Source: Acidimicrobiales bacterium (GTDB taxonomy: Bacteria > Actinomycetota > Acidimicrobiia > Acidimicrobiales > DASWMK01). Taken from it: 41,106 bases of DNA. This document shows positions 1 through 7,754 of this stretch, one piece after another. The position numbers and the translations under genes are program-made. Where the stretch lies: the NCBI GenBank assembly GCA_036399815.1, contig DASWMK010000265.1, positions 1-41,106 on the forward strand, in the 5' to 3' direction. Each line of letters starts with the position of its first letter. Positions within the stretch are counted from its first letter, which is position 1. The notes under the pieces were generated by a model, which saw nothing but the letters and a program-made list of their open reading frames with translations, was not told the DNA's origin and did no database searches.

Positions 1-3000
1 GACGACGAGCGCCTCGGCTGGGTCGAGCGGCGTGAGCTCGACCAGCTCCGCGTTGGTCATGCGTGGCAGGCGCATGCGCGGATCGTGCACGTAGGCGCTG
101 CCGCCGGTCATGCCCGCGGCAAAGTTGCGACCGACGTCGCCGAGCACCACCACGGTGCCGCCGGTCATGTACTCGCAGGCGTGGTCGCCGGCGCCCTCGA
201 CGACGGCGACGGCGCCCGAGTTGCGCACGGCGAAGCGCTCGCCGACCGCGCCGGCGACGAACAGCTCGCCGCCGGTCGCCCCGTACAGGCACGTGTTCCC
301 GGCGAGGACGGGGACGCCGTCGCCCGGCGCGTCGTCGCCCGGCCGCACGACGACGAGCCCGCCGCCCATGCCCTTGCCGACGTAGTCGTTGGCCTCGCCG
401 ACGAGCTCCAGCTCGACGCCGTCGGTGAGGAAGGCGCCGAAGCTCTGCCCGGCCGAGCCGTCGAAGCGGGCGAACGCCGTCCCCCTCGGCCGGTGCTCGC
501 CGAACTCGAGGGCCAGCGCCCCGCCGAGCGCGGCGCCGACGGCCCGGTCGCCGTTGGTGATCGGGTAGCGGAGCTCGACCTCGTCGCCCTCCCAGACGGC
601 CCGGAAGGCGTCGGCGGCGAGGCGGTCGCCGAGCGGCGAGCGGGGGTCCTGGAGCGGGACCCGGGCCTCGAACCGGCGGGCCGCGCCGGGGGCCGGCGGC
701 GCCAGCAGCGGGGTGAGGTCGACGGCGTCGGCGCGGGCGTCGCCGGTGGCGCGCTGGCGCAGCAGGTCGGCCCGCCCGACGGCCTCGTCGAGGGACCGGA
801 GCCCGAGCGAGGCCAGCAGCCGCCTGACCTCCTCGGCGACGAACAGGAAGTAGGCCGCGACCCCCTCGGGGGTGCCGGCGAAGTTGGCCCGCAGGTGGGG
901 CCGCTGGGTGGCGACCCCCGGCTTGCAGGTGTCGCGGTGGCAGGCCCGCAGCATGATGCAGCCCTCGGCGATCATCGCCGCCGTCCCGAACGAGAACTCG
1001 TCGGCGCCGAGGAGGGCGGCGACGAGCACGTGGCGGCCGGTCATCAGCCCGCCGTCCACCCGCAGCCGCACCCGGCCCCGCAGCCCGTTCTCGGCCAGGG
1101 CCTGGCGGGTCTCGGCCAGGCCCAGCTCCCACGGCAGGCCGGCGTGCTTGATCGACGACAGCGGGCTGGCCCCCGTGCCGCCCGACGCGCCGCTCACGTG
1201 GACGACGTCGGCCAGCGCCTTGACCACGCCGGCGGCCACCGTGCCGACCCCCGACTCGGCCACCAGCTTCACCGACACCTCGGCCCCGTTGACCTGCTTC
1301 AGGTCGTACACGAGCTGGGCGAGGTCCTCGATCGAGTAGACGTCGTGGTGGGGCGGCGGCGAGATCAGGCCGATCCCCGGCTGGGTGTGGCGGAGCCGGG
1401 CGATCTCCCTCGTCACCTTGTGGCCCGGCAGCTGGCCGCCCTCGCCCGGCTTGGAGCCCTGGGCCATCTTGATCTGGAGCTCGTCGGCGTGGGCCAGGTA
1501 CTCCGGGGTGACCCCGAACCGGCCGGAGGCGACCTGCTTGATGCGCGAGTCGCGGTCGTCCCGCCCGAGGCCCCGCGTGGGGAAGCGGGCCGGGTCCTCG
1601 CCGCCCTCGCCGCAGTTGGACCGGCCGCCGAGCAGGTTCATGGCCCTCGCCAGGTTCTCGTGGGCCTCGGCGGACAGCGAGCCGTGGGACATGGCGCCGG
1701 TGGAGAAGCGGCGGGCGATGGCCGACGCCGGCTCGACCTCGTCGAGGGGGACCGGGTCGCCGGCCGGCACCGGCTCGAGCAGGTCGGCGAGCTCGAGCGG
1801 CGGGCGGCCGTTGACGAGGGCGGCGTAGGCCTCGTAGCGCTCGTCCGAGCCCTCGTGGATGGCCCGCTGGAGGAGGTGGGCGGCGGTCATCGCCGCGAGG
1901 GCGTCGACGGTCTCCTTGTCCTTGCCGTGGCGCTCGCCGCCCTTGCGCACCCGGTAGAAGCCGGGCGACTCGAGGTCGGCGGCCCGCCGGGCGTGGCGGG
2001 CCAGCACGTCCTCGCCGAGCGCCTCGAAGCCGAGGCCGCCCACCACCGACGGCGTGCCCGGGAAGCAGGCGTCCACCACCTCGCCGGCCAGGCCGACGGC
2101 CTCGAACACCTGGGCGCCCCGGTAGGAGTCGACCGTGCTGATGCCCATCTTCGACATCACCTTCAGCAGCCCGGCCTCGAAGGCGGCCTGGAGGCGGTCC
2201 TGGGCCTCGGCGCTGACCGCCGTCGGGTCGTCGCCGGCGTCGGCCTCGGCGGCGACGGTCTGGAGGGCGAGGCGGGGGCAGACGGCGTCGGCCCCGTAGC
2301 CGACGAGGGCGGCGAGCGAGTGGACGTCGCGCACGTCGTCGGCCACCACGACGAGCCCGGCCGCCGACCGCCGCCCGGCGGCGACGAGGCGGGCGTGGAC
2401 CGCGCCGGCGGCGAGGAGCGACGGCACCGGGGCCCGGTCGTCGCCGACGGCGCCGTCGTCCACCACGAGCAGCCCGGCGCCGCCGTCGACGGCGGCCTCG
2501 GCCTCGGCCGCCAGCCGCTCGACGGCCCGCCGCAGCCCTGGGGCCCCGTCGGCCGCCGGGAAGGTGGCGTCGAGGACGACCGCCGGGAACGGGCAGCAGC
2601 CCGGGGCGGCGAGCGCGTCGACGGCCGACGGGAACAGCACCGGCGAGCGCAGGACGGCGAGCCGAGCCGCCTCGGGCCCCTCGGACAGCAGCGGGCGGCG
2701 GGGGCCGAGCAGGGTGCGCAGGCTCATCACCGACCGCTCCCGCAGCGAGTCGATCGGCGGGTTCGTCACCTGGGCGAAGCGCTGGCGGAGGTAGTGGGCG
2801 ACCGGCCGGGGGCGGCCGGCGAGGTGGGGGAGCGGCGAGTCGTCGCCCATCGAGAACGTCGGCTCGGCGCCCTCGGAGGCCATCGGCCGCAGCACCATGG
2901 CCACCTCCTCCTTCGTGTAGCCGTGGGCGGCCTGGCGGGCGGCGAGGTCGTCGGGCGTCTCGTCGAGCGGCTCGCCCCGGCTCACGGGCAGGAAGCCGTC

Positions 3001-4215
3001 GGCCGCCCAGCGGGCGTAGGGGGCGGCCGCGGCCAGCCGGAGCTTGCAGTCCTCGTCGGTCAGCAGGCCCCGCGTCGGGTCGACGAACAGCATCTGGCCC
3101 GGCCCCAGCCGGCCCCGCTCCACCCGCCCGTGGCCGGCCAGGTCGACGGCGCCCGCCTCCGAGCAGCACGCGACGAGCCCGTCCTCGCAGGCCGCCCACC
3201 GCATCGGGCGCAGGCCGTTGCGGTCGAGCACGGCGCCCACGCCGACCCCGTCGGTGAACACGAGCGCGGCCGGCCCGTCCCACGGCTCCATCAGCGCCGA
3301 GTGGTAGCGGTAGAAGCCCCTCACCTCCGGGTCGAGGTGGGGGTCGTGCTCCCAGGCCGGCGGCACGACCATGGCCATGGCGTGGCGCACGTCCCGGCCT
3401 CCGAGCGTGAGCAGCTCGACCATGGCGTCGAGCTTCCCGGAGTCGGAGTCGTCGCCCTCGAGCAGCGGCGTGAACAGGTCGTCGGGCCCGAGCCCGGCGG
3501 CGGCAGTGCCGAGCGGCCCCCGGCCGGCGACCCGCAGCTCGTTGCCGCGGATGGCGTTGATCTCCCCGTTGTGGCACAGGGTGCGGAACGGCTGGGCCCG
3601 CTCCCAGGCCGGCGCCGTGTTGGTGGAGAACCGCTGGTGGAAGACGGCGAACGGGGCGGCGAAGCGCTCGTCGGCCAGGTCGAGCCAGAACCGCCCCAGC
3701 CCGTCGGCGGCGACGAGGCCCTTGTAGACGACCGTCCGGTACGAGCAGGAGGCGACGTACGTGCCGGACGGCGCCGTGGCGGCCACCCGGCGGCGGAGCC
3801 GGTAGGCGGCCCGCTCGGTGCCCGCGGCCGGGGCGGCACCGGGGGCGGGCTCGAACACGGCCTGGAGGAAGCGGGGCCGGCTGGCCAGAGCCTGCTCGCC
3901 GAGCTCGGCGTCGTCGGTGGGCGGCACCCGCCAGTCGACCACCCGGATGCCCTCGGCGGCGGCGGCCGCCTCGACCGCGGCGCGGGGGTCGTCGCCCCGC
4001 ACGAACAGGGCGGCGACCCCCCGCCCGGCGCCGAACACGGCGGGCGGGAGGGGGACGAGGAGGCCGGAGCCGTCGGCCGACCTCGTGTCGGCCAGGATCG
4101 CCCCCCGGTGCTTGACGGCGGCCAGGCCGGCGAGGGCAGCGGTGACGACGGCCCTCGACGGCCGCCCTCCGGCGTCGGCGACGAAGCCGATCCCGCAGGC
4201 GTCGTGCTCGCGCAT
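1..4215 (-). CDS. gltB: Glutamate synthase (GOGAT) large subunit, 3' end missing
   Basis: Makes two glutamates from glutamine and 2-oxoglutarate, working with a small GltD-type subunit that is not in this window. The protein begins MREHDACGIGF. Cys7 is the expected N-terminal nucleophile of the class-II glutaminase domain once the short propeptide is removed. After the glutaminase domain (about 1-390) come the central domain (about 400-700), the FMN-binding synthase barrel (about 770-1150) and the start of the C-terminal beta-helix domain. The 3Fe-4S ligands are Cys1086, Cys1092 and Cys1097 in CIMLRACHRDTC, the C-x5-C-x4-C pattern of the family. 1405 codons are present and about 100 residues are missing beyond position 1. 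The ATG at 4215 has GGGAGG about 11 nt upstream. It is divergent from the YceI gene. Confidence 0.95.
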   Translation of the reverse strand, partial: MREHDACGIGFVADAGGRPSRAVVTAALAGLAAVKHRGAILADTRSADGSGLLVPLPPAVFGAGRGVAALFVRGDDPRAAVEAAAAAEGIRVVDWRVPPTDDAELGEQALASRPRFLQAVFEPAPGAAPAAGTERAAYRLRRRVAATAPSGTYVASCSYRTVVYKGLVAADGLGRFWLDLADERFAAPFAVFHQRFSTNTAPAWERAQPFRTLCHNGEINAIRGNELRVAGRGPLGTAAAGLGPDDLFTPLLEGDDSDSGKLDAMVELLTLGGRDVRHAMAMVVPPAWEHDPHLDPEVRGFYRYHSALMEPWDGPAALVFTDGVGVGAVLDRNGLRPMRWAACEDGLVACCSEAGAVDLAGHGRVERGRLGPGQMLFVDPTRGLLTDEDCKLRLAAAAPYARWAADGFLPVSRGEPLDETPDDLAARQAAHGYTKEEVAMVLRPMASEGAEPTFSMGDDSPLPHLAGRPRPVAHYLRQRFAQVTNPPIDSLRERSVMSLRTLLGPRRPLLSEGPEAARLAVLRSPVLFPSAVDALAAPGCCPFPAVVLDATFPAADGAPGLRRAVERLAAEAEAAVDGGAGLLVVDDGAVGDDRAPVPSLLAAGAVHARLVAAGRRSAAGLVVVADDVRDVHSLAALVGYGADAVCPRLALQTVAAEADAGDDPTAVSAEAQDRLQAAFEAGLLKVMSKMGISTVDSYRGAQVFEAVGLAGEVVDACFPGTPSVVGGLGFEALGEDVLARHARRAADLESPGFYRVRKGGERHGKDKETVDALAAMTAAHLLQRAIHEGSDERYEAYAALVNGRPPLELADLLEPVPAGDPVPLDEVEPASAIARRFSTGAMSHGSLSAEAHENLARAMNLLGGRSNCGEGGEDPARFPTRGLGRDDRDSRIKQVASGRFGVTPEYLAHADELQIKMAQGSKPGEGGQLPGHKVTREIARLRHTQPGIGLISPPPHHDVYSIEDLAQLVYDLKQVNGAEVSVKLVAESGVGTVAAGVVKALADVVHVSGASGGTGASPLSSIKHAGLPWELGLAETRQALAENGLRGRVRLRVDGGLMTGRHVLVAALLGADEFSFGTAAMIAEGCIMLRACHRDTCKPGVATQRPHLRANFAGTPEGVAAYFLFVAEEVRRLLASLGLRSLDEAVGRADLLRQRATGDARADAVDLTPLLAPPAPGAARRFEARVPLQDPRSPLGDRLAADAFRAVWEGDEVELRYPITNGDRAVGAALGGALALEFGEHRPRGTAFARFDGSAGQSFGAFLTDGVELELVGEANDYVGKGMGGGLVVVRPGDDAPGDGVPVLAGNTCLYGATGGELFVAGAVGERFAVRNSGAVAVVEGAGDHACEYMTGGTVVVLGDVGRNFAAGMTGGSAYVHDPRMRLPRMTNAELVELTPLDPAEALVV

Positions 4216-4318
4216 CGTGGCGCACACCTCCCAGATCCGGTGGGTCGGTCGGTGGCGCCGTTGCCAGTCGGAGGAGCGTAGTGGAAACCATCGGCCGCTC
4301 CGCTCCGTAGAAAGGGGC

Positions 4319-5032
4319 ATGAGCCGTCGCCGCAGGACGTGGACGATCGTCGCCGCCGTCACCGTCGTGCTGCTGGTCGCGGCCGGCGTCGTGTTCTGGT
4401 GGAACTTCCTCAGGGACGACAGCCCGCCGCCGGTGGCGCTGTCGACGTCCGGGGGGTCCTCGACGTCCGGGGCCGCGGCCGCGGACGCCAGGGCGTCGGC
4501 CGACGGCGACTGGCAGGTGGCCGAGGGCGACTCGTTCGCCGGCTACCGGGTGACCGAGACCTTCGCCGGGTTCGGCTCGCCGTCCGACGCCGTCGGCCGG
4601 TCACCGGCGGTGGAGGGGACGCTCACCGTCGAGGGGACCTCCGTGCCGGAGGCGCAGCTCGAGGTGGACATGACCCAGCTGCGGAGCGACACGGGGGCGA
4701 GGGACGCCGCCCTGCGGGGCCGGGGGCTCGAGACGTCGGAGTTCCCGACGGCGACCTTCCGCCTCACCGAGCCGGTCGACCTCGGCGGGGAGCCGACCGT
4801 CGGGGAGGCGGTGGAGGCGACGGCCACCGGCGACCTCACCCTGCACGGCACGACCCAGCCGGTCGACATCCCGATCGAGGCGGTGTGGACCGGCGACCGC
4901 ATCGAGGTCGTCGGCAGCCTCGAGCTCGACATGCGCGACTACGGCATCGAGCCCCCGACCACCGGCAGCGTCGTCAGCATCGAGCCCGTCGGCATCCTCG
5001 AGTTCCAGCTCTTCTTCGAGCCGGCCGCCTAA
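4319..5032 (+). CDS. Membrane-anchored YceI-family protein
   Basis: 237 residues. A basic start (MSRRRR) is followed by one hydrophobic helix (about 9-30), so the protein is anchored with its bulk outside. A Ser/Gly/Ala linker leads to a YceI-like domain from about residue 60: WQVAEGDSFAGYRVTETFAG, then LETSEFPTATFRLTEPV, then TGDLTLHGTTQPVDIPIEA. YceI domains are lipocalin-like barrels that bind isoprenoid or other hydrophobic ligands; the ligand here is unknown. The ATG at 4319 was chosen because GAAAGGGG lies just upstream and it places the transmembrane helix at the N terminus. Its TAA overlaps the stop of the convergent GrpB gene. Confidence 0.85.
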   Translation: MSRRRRTWTIVAAVTVVLLVAAGVVFWWNFLRDDSPPPVALSTSGGSSTSGAAAADARASADGDWQVAEGDSFAGYRVTETFAGFGSPSDAVGRSPAVEGTLTVEGTSVPEAQLEVDMTQLRSDTGARDAALRGRGLETSEFPTATFRLTEPVDLGGEPTVGEAVEATATGDLTLHGTTQPVDIPIEAVWTGDRIEVVGSLELDMRDYGIEPPTTGSVVSIEPVGILEFQLFFEPAA

Positions 5033-5565
5033 CCCGGGGCGTCGAAGAAGCGGTCCTTGGCCTGCTGGTAGGCCGCCGGGTCGGTCGTCTCCTCGGCCAG
5101 GATGCGGCGCTTGTGGGCCTCGTAGGCGGCCCGCAGCTCGGGGTCGGACCGGAGGCGGTCGCGAAAGGCGCGCAGGCGGGCGGCCTCGCCGCTCGTCGCC
5201 GGGACGACGTGCACGTGGAGGCCGAAGACCCTGCCGTCGTGCTCGATGCCGCCGCGGAGCATCGGGCGGGTCGGCGGGAAGGCGTCGGCGGCGGTCTGCG
5301 GGCCGAAGCCGAGGTCGAGCAGGACGCCGGCGATGGCCGGCACGTCGGCAGGGTCGGCCTCGATCAGGAGGTCGACGACGCCCTTGCCGGCCAGGCCGGG
5401 CACCGACGTCGACCCGACGTGCTCGACGACCGTGCCCGGCCGGGCGTCGGCGACCATGGCGGCGACCCTGGCCGCGACCTCGACGGCGCGGGGGTCCCAG
5501 GGCCGCACGAGGTCGGCGACCTCGGGCTTGTCGACGATCAGGCGGTGGCGGTCGCCGGGGTCCAC
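5029..5565 (-). CDS. GrpB family protein (nucleotidyltransferase fold)
   Basis: 178 residues. The segment VVEHVGSTSVPGLAGKGVVDLLIEA contains the HVGST(S/A)VPGL-K--(I/V)D signature of the GrpB/UPF0157 family, a nucleotidyltransferase-like fold whose reaction is mostly uncharacterised. The length is typical. No ATG fits the frame; the GTG at 5565 lies inside the end of the patatin gene (28-nt overlap), so translation is probably coupled to it. There is no clear ribosome site. It is the last gene of the leftward operon, and its stop codon overlaps that of the convergent YceI gene (TAG/TAA sharing 5030-5031). Confidence 0.85.
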   Translation of the reverse strand: MDPGDRHRLIVDKPEVADLVRPWDPRAVEVAARVAAMVADARPGTVVEHVGSTSVPGLAGKGVVDLLIEADPADVPAIAGVLLDLGFGPQTAADAFPPTRPMLRGGIEHDGRVFGLHVHVVPATSGEAARLRAFRDRLRSDPELRAAYEAHKRRILAEETTDPAAYQQAKDRFFDAPG

Positions 5566-6425
5566 GCGTTCAGGAAGGCGTCGGTGGCGGCCCTGCCCCT
5601 GGCGATCAGCTCGTGCTTCTGGTCGTCGGTGATGGCGAACTCGGTGGCCTTGATGCCGAGGTCGTCGACCACGACGGTCCGCTCGACGTCCGCGCCGCTG
5701 CGCCGGTAGAAGTCGGTCTGCACCATCGACATGGCCTCGTAGAGCGCCTTGACGTACTCGACCACGTCGCCGACGTGGCTCGGGGGCCGGGGCGCGGCCG
5801 ACGTGTTCTCGAAGCGGAACCCGAGGGTGGCGACGTTCGGGCCGCCCGTGTCGAAGATCTCGACCGGGTAGTTCCACACCGCGCCGCCGTCGACGTAGAC
5901 GCTGCCCTCGTCCTGCACCGCGGCGAAGAAGAACGGGATGGACATCGACATGCGCACGGCGTGGGCGACGGCGACCGTCGGGCTGGTGGACGGCGAGAAG
6001 ACCCGCGGCACCTGGGTCGCCAGGTCGGTCGCCACCACCCGGAGGTCGGGCCGGCCCTGCGCCGCCAGGTCGGCGAAGGTGGCGTCCGGCGAGCCGACCT
6101 TGGCGGCCACCTGCTCCCGCATCCAGTCGAGGAACGCCTCTCCCTTGTAGAAGCCGTACTTCTCGACCAGCCGCACCGGTCCCTCGAGCTTGCCGTCCTC
6201 GAACTTCCGGAGGTCGAGGGCGAGCATCGTCTCGGTCAGCTCCTCGGGCGTGTACCCGACGGCGACCAGGGCGGCCGTGATCGCCCCGGCCGACGTGCCC
6301 GCCACCGCCGTCACCCTGGGCAGGACGTCGCGCTCGGCGAGGACGGCGAGGGCGCCGGCGTAGGCGATCCCCTTCACCCCGCCGCCCTCGAACACGAGGT
6401 TGGTGAACGGGTAGCTGGTCGTCAT
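5538..6425 (-). CDS. Patatin-like phospholipase
   Basis: 295 residues, predicted cytosolic serine acyl hydrolase acting on phospholipid or acylglycerol esters. Motifs in order: the oxyanion-hole glycine loop FEGGGVKGIAYAG (about 11-23), the nucleophile elbow GTSAG (about 43-47), and the catalytic DGG of YVDGGAV (about residue 178), giving the Ser-Asp dyad of patatins. No signal peptide. It starts 17 nt after the small unknown gene at 6443-6757 and overlaps the GrpB gene downstream, so it is probably part of the lipid operon. Together with the PlsC-type acyltransferase in the same operon it could act in acyl-chain remodelling (inference). Confidence 0.92.
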   Translation of the reverse strand: MTTSYPFTNLVFEGGGVKGIAYAGALAVLAERDVLPRVTAVAGTSAGAITAALVAVGYTPEELTETMLALDLRKFEDGKLEGPVRLVEKYGFYKGEAFLDWMREQVAAKVGSPDATFADLAAQGRPDLRVVATDLATQVPRVFSPSTSPTVAVAHAVRMSMSIPFFFAAVQDEGSVYVDGGAVWNYPVEIFDTGGPNVATLGFRFENTSAAPRPPSHVGDVVEYVKALYEAMSMVQTDFYRRSGADVERTVVVDDLGIKATEFAITDDQKHELIARGRAATDAFLNAWTPATATA

Positions 6426-6442
6426 CGCGCCAGGTTGGCAGG

Positions 6443-6757
6443 TCAGTGGGGGCCGAGGGCGGCGAGGTCGATGTCGACGACGATCGGCTTCGCCCTGGCC
6501 CACTGCTCGAACGTGAAGGCCAGGCTGACCGTGCCCCGCTTGGTGTGGGTGCCCCGGTCGCCCTTCCACCAGATGTGCACGACGATGCCGAGCGGCTCCC
6601 GCACCTGGCGCACCCGGGTGACGAGGCGCACCGGGAAGCGGGCGACCACCTCGCCGTCCCTCGCCACCCCGACCGTCGTCCCGTCGAACGCGAGCACCCG
6701 CCCGAGCAGCGCCTCCGCCCGCCGCTCCCGGTTCAGCGGGTGCCCGGCCGGCGTCAC
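6443..6757 (-). CDS. Small hypothetical protein
   Basis: 104 residues from a GTG at 6757. I do not recognise the family. The middle is beta-rich (GRVLAFDGTTVGVARDGEVVARFPV), with a WWKGDRGTHTKRGTVSL stretch and no signal peptide, membrane helix or Cys cluster. The frame stays open upstream, so the start is uncertain. The chosen GTG overlaps the TGA of a 21-codon open frame (6819-6754) whose first residues duplicate its own (see the repeat entry). It lies between the PlsC and patatin genes. Confidence 0.55.
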   Translation of the reverse strand: MTPAGHPLNRERRAEALLGRVLAFDGTTVGVARDGEVVARFPVRLVTRVRQVREPLGIVVHIWWKGDRGTHTKRGTVSLAFTFEQWARAKPIVVDIDLAALGPH

Positions 6758-6823
6758 CGCCGGTCCTCGCGCGTCTCGCCGTCGCCCTCGCCGCTCGGCG
6801 GGTGGCCGGCCGGCGTCACCGCC
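6736..6823. repeat. 26-bp near-perfect direct repeat at a gene start
   Basis: Copies at 6736-6761 and 6798-6823 match at 25 of 26 bases, 62 nt apart. On the minus strand each copy encodes GTG-Thr-Pro-Ala-Gly-His-Pro. The upstream copy starts a 21-codon open frame whose stop overlaps the GTG of the small protein gene. This may be a local tandem duplication that created a leader frame. Confidence 0.7.
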
Positions 6824-6854
6824 CCGGCCTCCGGCGCCCGCCGCGCCGCGCCGG

Positions 6855-7754
6855 TCAGCGGAGGTCCGGCCACCTCGGCCTCGGGCGGCGGCGGCCCCGG
6901 TTGCGCTCGCCGAGCGACCAGGCCCGGCGCCAGGCCCCGGCCGACGGGCCGGACAAGGACGGGGTGGCGCCGGCGTGGGCCCGCCGCCGCGCCGTCCACC
7001 AGTCGGTCGTCGCCTCGTCGCCGAGCGCGGCCACCTCCCGCTCGATGCGGGCCGCGAACCGCCTCGTGTCCTCGCCGTCCACCGGGCGCAGGGGCGTCCC
7101 GAACGTCACCGTCGTCGACCCCGGCACCGGCAGCCGGTCGCCCTTGCGCAGCACGCCGCCCGTGCCGGCGAGGTGCACGGGCACGACCGGCACGCCGCAG
7201 CGGGCCGACAGGTAGGCGGCCCCGCCCCGGAACGGCTGGCCCCACCCGTCGGGGCTGCGCCCGCCCTCAGGGAAGATCAGCATGCTCCACCCCTCGCCGA
7301 TCAGCGAGGCGGCCAGGTCGGCCGAGCGGCGGGTCACCTTGGTCCGCTCGATCGGGATGGCGCCCATGGCGAGCGCGGACACGGCACCGCTCACCCGGCC
7401 GGCGAAGAAGTAGTCGGCCGCCGCGCCCACGACCAGGCGGTGCCGCCACGGCTCGGGGATCGACGTCAGCATCAGCGGCGTGTCGAGGTGGCTGTGGTGG
7501 TTGGCGGCGAAGATGGCCGGCCCCTCCAGCCCGTCGAGGCGGTCGAGCCCGCACCGCTCGGGCGAGCCGAGCACGGCCACCGCCGGCCGCATCAGCCCCT
7601 CGACGGCGAGCACCCTCGCCACCCTGGCCGGCCACCGCCTGGCCCACGCCGTGTCGTAGTCCGGCCCCGTGCGGCGCACGGCCGGCCGGCGCTCGACGGT
7701 CGTCGGGTGGGTCGGCGCCCGGTACGGGAACCCGAGCGAGCCGAGCGTCTTCAC
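6855..7754 (-). CDS. PlsC-type 1-acylglycerol-3-phosphate O-acyltransferase
   Basis: 299 residues. Transfers an acyl chain to a glycerophospholipid precursor or related hydroxyl. It has the catalytic block NHHSHLD (H86-x4-D91), a later FPEGGRSPDGWGQPF block that binds the phosphate, and PVVPVHLAGTG. A moderately hydrophobic stretch (about 47-63) precedes the catalytic block and may anchor it to the membrane. The C terminus (about 255-299) is Arg-rich and looks disordered. The GTG at 7754 overlaps the TGA of the LarA-like gene by 3 nt within GTGA, so the two are probably translationally coupled. The true acceptor is unknown; the fatty acyl reductase in the same operon makes an unusual lipid possible. 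Confidence 0.9.
   Translation of the reverse strand: MKTLGSLGFPYRAPTHPTTVERRPAVRRTGPDYDTAWARRWPARVARVLAVEGLMRPAVAVLGSPERCGLDRLDGLEGPAIFAANHHSHLDTPLMLTSIPEPWRHRLVVGAAADYFFAGRVSGAVSALAMGAIPIERTKVTRRSADLAASLIGEGWSMLIFPEGGRSPDGWGQPFRGGAAYLSARCGVPVVPVHLAGTGGVLRKGDRLPVPGSTTVTFGTPLRPVDGEDTRRFAARIEREVAALGDEATTDWWTARRRAHAGATPSLSGPSAGAWRRAWSLGERNRGRRRPRPRWPDLR

Noticed and set aside
85-4281. Very long open frame on the plus strand, antisense to gltB
   Set aside because: It is a side effect of high GC codon bias: the minus strand carries a complete GltB with all motifs, and the plus-strand translation is low-complexity Gly/Ala/Arg/Val. The same applies to other long antisense frames, such as 5613-7958, 6446-9424, 9572-13015 and 31322-34900.
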